From Acetobacteraceae bacterium (GTDB lineage: Bacteria > Pseudomonadota > Alphaproteobacteria > Acetobacterales > Acetobacteraceae), in NCBI GenBank assembly GCA_027451405.1, contig DAIDJM010000021.1, positions 1-64,000 on the forward strand: DNA of 64,000 nucleotides, written 5' to 3'. Position numbers and translations under genes: made by a program. Under the pieces are notes generated by a model that saw nothing but the letters and a program-made list of their open reading frames with translations, had not been told where the DNA came from and did no database searches. Numbering within the stretch: position 1 is the stretch's first letter; the number at the start of each line of letters is the position of its first letter. Positions 53,946 to 64,000 of this stretch are shown here, piece by piece.

Positions 53946-54737
53946 TCACACCGCGAGCCGCGTCAGCGCCGGTCCGAGCAGCGCGGCATCGCCGACCGCG
54001 ATCACGTCCGCTTCATCGCCGATTTGGAGCCGCCGCCCCTGCCAGTCGGTGACGCGGCCGCCGGCGCCCTCGATCACCGGCACGAGCGCCGCCCAGTCCC
54101 ACATCTTCAGGCCACGCTCCGCGACGATGTCGATCAGCCCGAGCGACAGCAGGCCGTATTGATAGGCGTCGCCGCCCCAGCTCGTGCGCTCGCAGCCCGC
54201 GGCGAGCCGCTGGAAGCGGGGCAGGGCGTCGCCCAGCAGCTCGGGCGAGGTGCAGGAAAGTTCGGCGCGCGCGAGGGTGGTGCAGCGGCGGGTGCCGGGC
54301 CTGCCACCGAGCGGGCCCTCGAAAAGCGTTTTTTGACCGGCGAGGCCGATCCAGCGTTCGCGCGTGACCGGCTGGTCGATCAGCCCGAGCACGGGCCTTC
54401 CTTCATGCAGCAGGGCGATCAGCGAGGTGAAAAGCGGGCGGCCGGTGAGAAAGGCCCGGGTGCCGTCGATCGGGTCGAGCACCCAAAGGAAATCCTGCCC
54501 GAGCTCGCTCGCTCCGCCTTCTTCGCCCAGGACGCCATGGTTCGGGAATGCCTCGCGCAGAACATGGCGCATGGCCTGTTCGGCGGCGCGGTCGGCCTCG
54601 GTGACCGGGCTTTCGTCGGCCTTGCGCTCGGCCCGGAGCGGGGTCCGGAACCGGGCGCGCAGGACCGCGGCCGCCGCCGCCGCCGCGACTTCGGCCGCGG
54701 CGATCAGCGGCGCGGGATCGGCAAAGCCGGGGATCAT
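53946..54737 (-). CDS. Inositol monophosphatase-family phosphatase (probable histidinol-phosphatase)
   Basis: A 263-residue Mg-dependent, Li-sensitive type phosphatase. Metal ligands are in GEEGG (loop), LDPIDGTRAFLTG (about 80-95) and GLKMWDWAALVPVIEGAGG near the C terminus. LGLIDQPVTRERWIG and GDAYQYGLLSLGLIDIVAE match HisN-type histidinol-phosphatases, the probable role. ATG 54737 was preferred; GTG 54770, five bases after the cytochrome stop, is also possible. Confidence 0.88.
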   Translation of the reverse strand: MIPGFADPAPLIAAAEVAAAAAAAVLRARFRTPLRAERKADESPVTEADRAAEQAMRHVLREAFPNHGVLGEEGGASELGQDFLWVLDPIDGTRAFLTGRPLFTSLIALLHEGRPVLGLIDQPVTRERWIGLAGQKTLFEGPLGGRPGTRRCTTLARAELSCTSPELLGDALPRFQRLAAGCERTSWGGDAYQYGLLSLGLIDIVAERGLKMWDWAALVPVIEGAGGRVTDWQGRRLQIGDEADVIAVGDAALLGPALTRLAV

Positions 54738-54774
54738 GCGGGGCGCCGGGTCGTCGGGGCGCCGGGCCACGCGA

Positions 54775-55353
54775 TCAGTCGGTGGATTTGTCGTCCGGCG
54801 AGGGCAGCGGCAGCGGGTTGTGCGAGAGCGTGTGCAGGTAGTCGATCACGTCCGCCCGCTCCTTGTCGTTGTCGATGCCCGCGAAGCCCATCTTGGTGCC
54901 GGGGGCGTAGGCCTTCGGGTTGTCGAGCCATTCGTTGAGCGAGGCGTAGGTCCATTTCCCGGTATGGCTCTTGAGCGCCGAGGAATAGTCGAAACCGGGC
55001 ATGCTGGCGCGGTCGCGGCCGACCACGCCGTAAAGGTCCGGGCCGACCTTGGTGCCCGCGCCTTCGACGAAATTGTGGCAGGCCGAGCAGAGCTTCTTGA
55101 CGTCCGCCTCGCCCGCCTGCGGGTCGGCCTTGGCGAGGAGCGGGGCGATCGGCGGCAGGCTGGGCGGCGCGGCCGCGGCCTGGTTGCCCGAGGCCGGGGT
55201 TTCGCTCGGGGCGGGGACGCCCTGGATCACCACGGCCTGCTTGGCGAGCCGGTGCGGGTGAGAGGCGAAATCGGCGACGACGCCCAGACCGACATAGGCG
55301 ATGCCGGCCGTCAGGACGGCCGCGAAGATCTTGTTGAACTCGATACTGTCCAT
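54775..55353 (-). CDS. Membrane-anchored cytochrome c (CycM-like)
   Basis: A 192-residue protein with an uncleaved N-terminal anchor (MDSIEFNKIFAAVLTAGIAYVGLGVV), a Pro/Ala linker (about 45-70) and a class I cytochrome c domain. The heme motif is CSACHN (about 89-94) and the axial Met is in TKMGFAGIDND (about 154). It is the mitochondrial-type membrane c552/CycM that carries electrons between complex III and oxidases in Alphaproteobacteria. Divergent from kdsB, the conserved order cycM-kdsB-pheA. Confidence 0.93.
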   Translation of the reverse strand: MDSIEFNKIFAAVLTAGIAYVGLGVVADFASHPHRLAKQAVVIQGVPAPSETPASGNQAAAAPPSLPPIAPLLAKADPQAGEADVKKLCSACHNFVEGAGTKVGPDLYGVVGRDRASMPGFDYSSALKSHTGKWTYASLNEWLDNPKAYAPGTKMGFAGIDNDKERADVIDYLHTLSHNPLPLPSPDDKSTD

Positions 55354-55475
55354 GCGCGCTCCGGCCCCGTATCGGCGGACGCGGGTGCCGCGGTTGTCCG
55401 CGCCACGGGCCCGCGCCTATGTTGCCCGGCCCGATTTAGAGAACCCCTCGCGACCCGGCAACCGCCAAACCCCCC

Positions 55476-56249
55476 GTGAAACCGCTCATTCTGATTCCCT
55501 CCCGGCTGGCCGCGACCCGGCTGCCGCGCAAGCCGCTCGCCGAGATCGCCGGGCGCCCCATGATCCTGCACGTGCTCGCGCGCGCGGCGGCCGCCGGCGC
55601 AGGTCCGGTCGCGGTGGCCAGCGGCGATGCCGAGATCAGCGCGGTGGTGCGCGCCGCCGGCGGCATCGCGATCGACACCGATCCGGCGCTGCCCTCCGGC
55701 TCCGACCGGGTGTTCGCCGCGGCGGAGGCCTTCGATCCGGAAGGGCGGTTCGACGTGCTCGTCAATCTGCAAGGCGATCTGCCGACCGTCCCGCCCGCCT
55801 ATCTCGCTGCGGTGCTGGAGCCGCTGGCCGATCCGGGGTTCGACATTGCGACCCTGGTGGCGCCCATCACGAGCGAGGCGGAAAAAGAGACCCCGGCCGT
55901 GGTGAAGGCGGCCTGCATGTTCGCCGCCGGCGCGCGGGTGGCGCCGGCACCGTATTTCTCGCGCAACCCGGTGCCGTCCGGAGACGGGCCGTTCTGGCAC
56001 CATATCGGCATCTACGCCTGGCGGCGGGCAGCCCTCGCGCGCTTCGTGCGGCTGCCGCCTTCGCCCTTGGAGTTGCGGGAGAAGCTGGAGCAGTTGCGGG
56101 CGCTGGAAGCCGGGATGCGGATCGGCGCGGCGCAGGTCGCGGAGGCGCCCTGGGGGGTCGATACGCCGGAGGATCTCGAGCGGGCGCGGCGGGCCCTCGA
56201 ACAGCCGGGCGCCGCCGCCCACGCCGCCCGGTCGGGACCGGCAGCGTGA
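55476..56249 (+). CDS. kdsB: 3-deoxy-manno-octulosonate cytidylyltransferase
   Basis: A 257-residue CMP-KDO synthetase activating KDO for lipid A-core assembly. LILIPSRLAATRLPRKPLAEIAGRPMILHV is the nucleotide-binding N terminus; PSGSDRVFAAAEAF, VNLQGDLPTVPPAYL and YFSRNPVPSG are the substrate and Mg motifs. It implies a KDO-containing lipopolysaccharide. GTG 55476. The stop overlaps the GTG start of pheA (GTGA). Confidence 0.95.
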   Translation: MKPLILIPSRLAATRLPRKPLAEIAGRPMILHVLARAAAAGAGPVAVASGDAEISAVVRAAGGIAIDTDPALPSGSDRVFAAAEAFDPEGRFDVLVNLQGDLPTVPPAYLAAVLEPLADPGFDIATLVAPITSEAEKETPAVVKAACMFAAGARVAPAPYFSRNPVPSGDGPFWHHIGIYAWRRAALARFVRLPPSPLELREKLEQLRALEAGMRIGAAQVAEAPWGVDTPEDLERARRALEQPGAAAHAARSGPAA

Positions 56250-57130
56250 ACCCGGCGATCGCGTTCCAGGGCCGGCCGGGCGCCTATTCCGATCTCGCCT
56301 GCCGCACCGCCCGGCCCGGCTGGGCCACGCTTCCCTGCGACACGTTCGAGGCGGCGATCGACGCCGTCCGCAGCGGCGCCGCGTCCCTCGGCATGCTGCC
56401 CTGCGAGAACTCGCTGGCCGGACGGGTCCCCGACATCCACGCGCTGCTTCCCCGCAGCGGCCTCTCCATCGTGGGCGAGCATTTCCAGCGCGTCGAACAC
56501 TGCCTGCTGGCCCCGCACGGCGCCACGCTCGCCACCCTGAAGCGGCTGCACTCCCACCCCGTGGCGCTCGGCCAGGTCCGGCGGCTGGTGCGGGAACTCG
56601 GGCTCCTGCCGGTGCCGCAAGCCGATACGGCCGGGGCGGCGCAACTGGTGGCGGAATGGGGCAATCCGGAGGAAGGGGCGATCGCCTCCGAGCTCGCGGC
56701 CGAGACCTATGGGCTCGCGCTGCTGCGCCGCAACGTGGAGGATGCGGCCCACAACACCACGCGCTTCTACATCGCGGCCGCGACGCCGCAGCCGCAGGAC
56801 CCGGCCACGCCGGGCCTGATGACGACGTTTCTGTTTGATGTCAGAAATGTTCCGGCAGCGCTCTACAAGGCGCTCGGCGGGTTCGCCACCAACGGCGTCA
56901 ACATGACCAAGCTCGAAAGCTACATGGTCAACGGCGCCTTCACCGCGACCGAATTCCTTTGCGATGTGGAGGGCCATCCCGATCAACCGCCGGTCGCGCG
57001 GGCGCTCGAGGAGTTGCGGTTCTTCTCCCATAATGTCGCCATACTCGGGACCTATCCGATGGCCTCGTTCCGCCGCAGCGCGCCGGGCCTCCCGCCGCCG
57101 TCGCGCGCTTCCCTCGAGCGGGCCGGTTAG
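56246..57130 (+). CDS. pheA: Prephenate dehydratase
   Basis: A 294-residue monofunctional enzyme making phenylpyruvate. The catalytic domain (about 1-185) includes IAFQGRPGAYSDLACR, LPCENSLAGRVPDIHALL and the DAAHNTTRFYIAA triplet (TRF) essential for catalysis. The ACT domain (about 190-275) has TTFLFDVRNVPAALYKALGGFATNGVNMTKLESYMVNG for Phe feedback inhibition. No chorismate mutase domain. GTG 56246 overlaps kdsB. Confidence 0.96.
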   Translation: MNPAIAFQGRPGAYSDLACRTARPGWATLPCDTFEAAIDAVRSGAASLGMLPCENSLAGRVPDIHALLPRSGLSIVGEHFQRVEHCLLAPHGATLATLKRLHSHPVALGQVRRLVRELGLLPVPQADTAGAAQLVAEWGNPEEGAIASELAAETYGLALLRRNVEDAAHNTTRFYIAAATPQPQDPATPGLMTTFLFDVRNVPAALYKALGGFATNGVNMTKLESYMVNGAFTATEFLCDVEGHPDQPPVARALEELRFFSHNVAILGTYPMASFRRSAPGLPPPSRASLERAG

Positions 57131-57231
57131 GCGCCAAAAAAGCCTCCGGCCTGTGACAACCTCGCCATGTCGGCGGGTTTGCCCTTTACCCGGGGACGGT
57201 TTCCGGGCCGAATACGCTGCGCCGCAGCGAT

Positions 57232-59694
<2,463 letters not shown>

Positions 59695-59698
59695 GAAC

Positions 59699-59722
59699 GT
59701 TCTTTTTCTTCAGAAAAAGAAC
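59699..59722. terminator. AT-rich hairpin repeat, locus C (bidirectional terminator)
   Basis: GTTCTTTTTCT-TC-AGAAAAAGAAC is a perfect 11-bp stem between convergent glgP and dinB, identical to the right arm of locus B. T and A tracts on both sides suit intrinsic termination in either direction. The dinB stop codon lies in its loop. Confidence 0.88.
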
Positions 59723-60942
59723 ATCCTTCCCTTCTTGATCGCCCCCACCCCAAACCGCTCCCGCAACCCATCGATCGCCTTCTGCCGCGCCACGAGCCTC
59801 GGCAGATCCGGATCCGCGAGCGACGGCTGATCCGCTTGCGCCAACGGCGCGAGCCCCGCCGCCCCGAGCCCGATCAGCCGGAACGCGGTCCCGTCCGCCT
59901 CGCGGGCGAGCAGCGCGGCGCCGGCGGCGAACAGCAGATCCGGCAGCACGGTCGGCTGCGCCAGCCGCGCCTGCCGCGTGCGGAGCGCGAAGCGCGCGGT
60001 CTTGAGCTTCAGCACCACGCCGGAAGCGGCGAGTTCCGTCTCCCGCAGCCGCCGCGCCAGCTTTTCCGCGAGCGGCCAGAGCTGCGCCTCGAGCGCCGTC
60101 GGATCGGACAGGTCCTGCGCGAACGTCGTCTCCGCGCTGACCGATTTCGCCTCGCGCCGCGGATCGACCCGCCGCGCATCCTCGCCCTCCGCGCGCGCGA
60201 CCAGCGCCGGGCCATCCTCGCCGAGCCGGCGCCGCGCCTCGGCCGGGCGCAGGCCCTGCAATTGCCCGATCCGGGTGATGCCGAGTGCCGCGAGCCGGCG
60301 TGCCTGCGCCGGCCCGACGCCGGGCAGCAGCGTGACCGGATGCGGCGCGAGCAGCGACGCGGCCTCGCTGCCCAGCACCGCGAAGCCGCGCGGCTTGTCG
60401 AGCGAGGCCGCGATCTTGGCCAGCATCCGGTTGCGCGCGAGCCCGATCGAGACCGTGACGCCGAGGCTCGCCTCGACCTGGCGCGCGAATCCCGCCAGAA
60501 CCGCCGCCGGCGGCGCGCCATGCACCGCCTCGGTGCCGGCCAGATCGAGCGCGGCCTCGTCGATCGAGAGCGGCTGCACCGCGGGCGTCAGCGCCAGCAT
60601 CAGCCGGCGCATCTCCGCCGCCACCGCCGAGTAGGCCGCGAAATCGGGTCGTAGCACGACGGCGTCGGGGCAGAGCTTGAGGGCCTTGAACATGGGCATG
60701 GCGCTGCCGACGCCGGAGAGCCGGGCGATGTAGCAGGCGGTGCTGACGACCCCGCGCGTGCCGCCGCCGACGATGACGGGCCGGCCGGCGAGCTCCGGCC
60801 GGCGCCGCTTCTCCACCGCCGCGAAAAAGGCGTCCGCATCGACATGCGCGACCGAGAGGGCGAACAGCTCGGGATGTTCGAGCCGGTGCGGCCGCGCGCA
60901 GCCGCAGGGTTCCGGAGCACAATGGCGGCAAAGCCAGGGCAT
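59710..60942 (-). CDS. dinB: DNA polymerase IV (Y family)
   Basis: A 410-residue translesion polymerase. HVDADAFFAAVEKRRRPELAGRPVIVGG (about 33-60) and SIDEAALDLAGTE (about 125-137) carry the catalytic Asp/Glu; LPGVGPAQARRLAALGITRIGQLQ is the thumb HhH motif. The N terminus has an extra Cys-rich stretch MPWLCRHCAPEPCGCARP before the palm, absent from E. coli DinB. The C terminus KKGRMFFF comes from the AT-rich hairpin, where the stop lies in the loop; no clear beta-clamp motif was seen at the end. ATG 60942. Confidence 0.95.
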   Translation of the reverse strand: MPWLCRHCAPEPCGCARPHRLEHPELFALSVAHVDADAFFAAVEKRRRPELAGRPVIVGGGTRGVVSTACYIARLSGVGSAMPMFKALKLCPDAVVLRPDFAAYSAVAAEMRRLMLALTPAVQPLSIDEAALDLAGTEAVHGAPPAAVLAGFARQVEASLGVTVSIGLARNRMLAKIAASLDKPRGFAVLGSEAASLLAPHPVTLLPGVGPAQARRLAALGITRIGQLQGLRPAEARRRLGEDGPALVARAEGEDARRVDPRREAKSVSAETTFAQDLSDPTALEAQLWPLAEKLARRLRETELAASGVVLKLKTARFALRTRQARLAQPTVLPDLLFAAGAALLAREADGTAFRLIGLGAAGLAPLAQADQPSLADPDLPRLVARQKAIDGLRERFGVGAIKKGRMFFF

Positions 60943-61016
60943 CGCCCCCCAGTCTAGCCGAGCGGCGGCCGAGTTGCCGCTGGTCGCGGCGGGGAAATCG
61001 GCTACACACCCGGGCG

Positions 61017-63704
61017 ATGCCGGAAACCGACACCGCCCTGCTTGCCGGGATCGCCCGTCAGGCTCAGCTCTCCGCCCGGCTCCAGGCGGCGCGGGCCGCC
61101 GCCCTCGGCGGCGAGGCCCATGCGCTGCGCCAGCAGGTCCACGCGATCCGGGCTTCCTTCTTCTGGCGGCTGACCGGCCCCGTGCGCCAGGCGGTGGATT
61201 TCGCCCGCGGCGCGCCGGGATCGCCCTCCTGGCGCCGGGCGCTTGCGCTGGCCAAGGAGCGGGGGCTTGCCGCCGTGCTCGAGCGCGCGCGGGAGCGGGC
61301 GCGGATCCGCCGCCAGCTCGCGGCCGCCGCACCGCGGCCGGGGGCGCCGGCACCGTTTCTGGCCGGGTACGAGGCGCCGCCCAGCCGCGATCCGGCGGCC
61401 CTGCTCGCCCCGCGCGTGCTGATCGTGGGCGAGCTGACGCTGCCGCAATGCGCCAAATACCGGGTCTGGCAAAAACAGGAATTGTTCGCGCGCCTCGGCA
61501 TCGAAGCGAGCGTGGTCGATTGGCGCGACGTGCCGGGTGTGCTCGGGCTCGCCGCCACCGCCACCCAGGTCATCCTCTACCGGGTGCCCTTCTTTCCCGA
61601 GGTGCAGCAGATGGTGGCGGCGCTGCGCCGCCTGCGCCTGCCGCTCGCCTTCGAAGTGGACGACCTGATTTTCGACCGGGATCTGTTCTTGCAGAACCGC
61701 AACATCGACACGCTCGATCCCGAGCTGCGCGAGGGCGTGATTTCCGGCGTCGATCTCTACCGGAACTGCATGCTGGCCTGCGACTGGGGCATCGCCTCGA
61801 CCGGCGCGCTGGCGGCGGCGATGCGGGGATGCGGGCTGGCGCGCGTCGAGACGGTCGAGAACGCGCTCGACGACGAGACGCTGGGGATAGCGGGCCGGCT
61901 GCGTGCCGCGCGCTCGCCCCATGACGGGATCGTGATCACCTATGGCTCGGGCACGAAAACCCACAACGCCGATTTCGCCGAGGCCGTGCCGGGTTTGCTC
62001 GACGTGCTGCGCGAGCGGCCCGAGGTGCGGCTGCGCATCGTCGGCGAGCTCACGCTCGACCCCGCGTTCGACCGTTTCGGCGACCGCGTGGAACGCGTCC
62101 CGCCGCTGCCGTTCGGCGCCTATCTCGAGCAACTCGCGGCCAGCGACATCAGCCTGGCGCCGCTCGAGCCGACCCTGTTCAACGACGCCAAGAGCAACAT
62201 CAAATTCCTCGAAGCCGCGATCGTCGGCGTGCCTTCCGTCTGCTCGCCGCGCGCCACCTTCACGAGCGTCATCGAGAGCGGCGTCAACGGCATGCTGGCC
62301 GACGGCGCCGAGGGCTGGCGCCGCGCCTTGCTCACCCTGATCGACGATTCCGCGCTGCGCGCCCGCATGGGCGAGGCCGCGCTCGCGACCGCGCTCGACC
62401 GGTATGCGCCGGATGCGGTCGCGCGGCGCCAGCTCGCCCCGCTGTTCCGCGACCTCGACCGCCGCCCGGCGCGCGATCTGCGCGTGCTCGCGGCCAACAT
62501 CTATTTCTGGCCCCGCAGTTACGGCGGCGCGACCATCGTCGCCGAGGAGATGGCGCGGCGCTTCGCCGCCATGGACGGCACCGAGATCGTCGTCGCGACT
62601 GGACTGGACAATGCGGTGCGCCCGCGCGTGCTGCGCCGCTACGAACATGAGGGGCTGACGATTTTCGGCCTGCCGGTGACGGAAGGCAGCGACGCCATCG
62701 GCGAGTTCGACAACCCGGCGATCGGCGAGAGCTTCGGCCAGGTGCTGGACGCGGTGCAGCCCGACATCGTGCATCTGCACGCGGTCCAATGGCTCACCGC
62801 CAGCGTGGCGCTCGCCTGCCGTACGCGCAACGTCCCTTATGTCGTGACGCTGCACGATTGCTGGTGGCTGTGCGAGCGCCAGTTCATGGTGACGGGGTCA
62901 GGAAAATTCTGCGGCCAGACCCGGATCGAACCGCGCATCTGCGAGGCCTGCATTCCGGGCGCGCGGCATATCCGCGAACGCCGCGCGCTGCTGCTCGAAA
63001 CCCTGGCCGGCGCGGCGCAGCTGATCTCGCCGAGCGAAGCCCACCGACGCCTCTTCGTCGCCAACGGCATCGATCCGGAGAAGATCGTCGTGGCGCCGAA
63101 CGGGGTGCGGCTGCCGGCGCGCCCGCGCCCGCGCCGCGAGCCACGCCGGCTGCGCTTCGCCTATGTCGGCGGCCCCTGGCCGATCAAAGGCTTTCCCCTG
63201 GTGCGCGCCGCGTTCGAGAGTCTCGAGCGCGGCGACTGGGAGCTGCTTCTCGTGGACAGCACGCTGAAGCTGGGGTTCCCGTCGCTCGACATACGCGGCT
63301 GGCGCGTGCGCGGGGAGGTCACGATCGTGCCCCCCTACGCGCAGGACGACCTCGACACATTCTTCGATGGCATCGATGTGCTGCTGTTCCCGTCGCAATG
63401 GAGGGAAAGTTTCGGGCTCACGGTCCGCGAGGCGCTCGCGCGCGACGTGTGGGTGATCACCACCGAAGGCGGCGGCCCCGCCGAGGCCGTGACCGACGGC
63501 GTGAACGGCACCCTCATTCCGCTCGACGGTCGTTCCGACGCGCTTTCGGCGGCGCTTCGCGCCATCCTGGCCGATGCTCCGCGTTTCCTGAACTTCGTGA
63601 ACCCGCGCAAGGGCGAGATCATTGACTACGCGGAACAGGCCGTGGCATTGCGCCGTTTGCTGGCCGATGCCGCACGGCAGCCCGCAGTCCCAGCACAGGA
63701 GTGA
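61017..63704 (+). CDS. Two-domain glycosyltransferase (tandem GT-B modules)
   Basis: An 895-residue protein with an N-terminal helical part, a first GT-B-like module (about 135-480, VLIVGELTLPQCAKYRVWQKQELF ... DISLAPLEPTLFNDAKSNIKFLEAAIVGVPSVCSP) and a second GT4-type module (about 490-870, VLAANIYFWPRSYGGATIVAEEMARRFA; ISPSEAHRRLF; YVGGPWPIKGF; FPSQWRESFGLTVREALA). The EX7E motif in the second module (ESFGLTVRE) is intact; the first has ND-K-S-IKFLE instead. It should act on surface polysaccharide. ATG 61017, divergent from dinB. Confidence 0.88.
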   Translation: MPETDTALLAGIARQAQLSARLQAARAAALGGEAHALRQQVHAIRASFFWRLTGPVRQAVDFARGAPGSPSWRRALALAKERGLAAVLERARERARIRRQLAAAAPRPGAPAPFLAGYEAPPSRDPAALLAPRVLIVGELTLPQCAKYRVWQKQELFARLGIEASVVDWRDVPGVLGLAATATQVILYRVPFFPEVQQMVAALRRLRLPLAFEVDDLIFDRDLFLQNRNIDTLDPELREGVISGVDLYRNCMLACDWGIASTGALAAAMRGCGLARVETVENALDDETLGIAGRLRAARSPHDGIVITYGSGTKTHNADFAEAVPGLLDVLRERPEVRLRIVGELTLDPAFDRFGDRVERVPPLPFGAYLEQLAASDISLAPLEPTLFNDAKSNIKFLEAAIVGVPSVCSPRATFTSVIESGVNGMLADGAEGWRRALLTLIDDSALRARMGEAALATALDRYAPDAVARRQLAPLFRDLDRRPARDLRVLAANIYFWPRSYGGATIVAEEMARRFAAMDGTEIVVATGLDNAVRPRVLRRYEHEGLTIFGLPVTEGSDAIGEFDNPAIGESFGQVLDAVQPDIVHLHAVQWLTASVALACRTRNVPYVVTLHDCWWLCERQFMVTGSGKFCGQTRIEPRICEACIPGARHIRERRALLLETLAGAAQLISPSEAHRRLFVANGIDPEKIVVAPNGVRLPARPRPRREPRRLRFAYVGGPWPIKGFPLVRAAFESLERGDWELLLVDSTLKLGFPSLDIRGWRVRGEVTIVPPYAQDDLDTFFDGIDVLLFPSQWRESFGLTVREALARDVWVITTEGGGPAEAVTDGVNGTLIPLDGRSDALSAALRAILADAPRFLNFVNPRKGEIIDYAEQAVALRRLLADAARQPAVPAQE

Positions 63705-63709
63705 CGGCG

Positions 63710-64000
63710 ATGGACCAGCGCGTCGAAGCCGGAATGCCGAACACGGACTGGCTGCGGGCAATCATCGATCCCGCGCTGGCGCCGCTCTTCGCCCGCCCGA
63801 CCCGCACCGGCGTGCTCAGCGCCTGGTATGGCCACGTGCCCTTCGCCCATTGGATCGTCGCGGCGACCCGTCCGCGCTGCCTGGTCGAGCTCGGCTCCCA
63901 TTACGCCGTCTCCTACTCGGCTTTCTGCGAATCGGTGCTCCGCGAGCGGCTCGACACGCGCTGTTTCGCCGTCGACACATGGCAGGGCGACGATCATGCG
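63710..64000 (+). CDS. SAM-dependent methyltransferase, N-terminal fragment
   Basis: The first 97 codons of a gene cut by the window end. CLVELGSHYAVSYSAFCESV matches motif I of class I (Methyltransf_24-like) methyltransferases and CFAVDTWQGDDHA motif II, the form found in surface-polysaccharide gene clusters. ATG 63710 lies five bases after the glycosyltransferase stop, with CAGGAG before it, so they are one operon. The C-terminal part and any fusion are unseen. Confidence 0.85.
   Translation, partial: MDQRVEAGMPNTDWLRAIIDPALAPLFARPTRTGVLSAWYGHVPFAHWIVAATRPRCLVELGSHYAVSYSAFCESVLRERLDTRCFAVDTWQGDDHA

Noticed and set aside
61002-62855. A 617-codon minus-strand frame opposite the tandem glycosyltransferase
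   Set aside because: Composition and lack of motifs mark it as a shadow; the plus-strand protein has clear GT-B sequence.

Overview
The window is 64 kb of strongly GC-rich, gene-dense bacterial chromosome. Protein signatures and gene order point to an alphaproteobacterium, most likely family Acetobacteraceae (Rhodospirillales/Acetobacterales). Supporting features are the mnmE-mnmG-rsmG-parA-parB block with a perfect palindromic parS, hemE-hemH next to the PPDK regulatory protein gene, metZ-apaG, hslV-hslU-rsmA, ispH-thrC-M16 peptidase, and membrane cytochrome c-kdsB-pheA. No phage, transposase, plasmid or CRISPR sequence was seen; essentially everything is core genome. The genus is inference.

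Layout. 1-10 kb: the 3' end of smc, a CDF metal efflux pump with an extra domain, a DUF4396 membrane protein, a small exported protein, tRNA-Arg(ACG), an epoxide hydrolase-like enzyme coupled to putA, and an AsmA-like protein. 10-17 kb: a TerB/DnaJ co-chaperone, an AmiD-type amidase, then the leftward operon 2Fe-2S ferredoxin-mnmE-mnmG-rsmG-parA-parB, with two parS sites inside rsmG. 17-25 kb: a DUF255 protein, an ECF sigma/anti-sigma pair, a Tat-exported ferritin-like protein, and a rightward run of PNPOx-like, photolyase-like, Ogt and quinone reductase genes that looks like a redox and DNA-damage group. 25-35 kb: a Gly/His-rich exported protein, a TauE exporter, apaG-metZ, tRNA-Gly(CCC), hslV-hslU-rsmA and hemE-hemH-folC.

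At 35.2-35.6 kb the divergent hemE/PPDK-regulator spacer carries a cluster of DnaA-box-like 9-mers and GANTC sites. It is the best candidate for the chromosomal replication origin, because this is the gene context of Caulobacter Cori. dnaN lies about 6 kb further on and parS-parAB about 22 kb to the left.

36-64 kb: a glycosyltransferase, an Fsr-like MFS exporter, YbhB, LOG, a c'-type cytochrome, dnaN, an enoyl-CoA hydratase, YggT, tRNA-Pro(CGG), an epimerase, a GMC oxidoreductase, M16 peptidase-thrC-ispH, a sulfite oxidase-like enzyme, an SH3-like protein, an inositol-phosphatase family enzyme, cytochrome c-kdsB-pheA, glycogen phosphorylase, dinB, and a surface-polysaccharide pair (a two-domain glycosyltransferase and a methyltransferase cut by the window end).

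Two families of short dispersed repeats stand out. One is an AT-rich hairpin (GTTCTTTTT...AAAAAGAAC), striking in so GC-rich a genome, which sits at gene ends and sometimes supplies the stop codon. The other is a GC-rich element built on CTGGGGCC-TTTC-GGCCCCAG, which has also entered coding sequence at the rsmA N terminus. Many genes start with GTG or TTG and are coupled by 4-bp overlaps.
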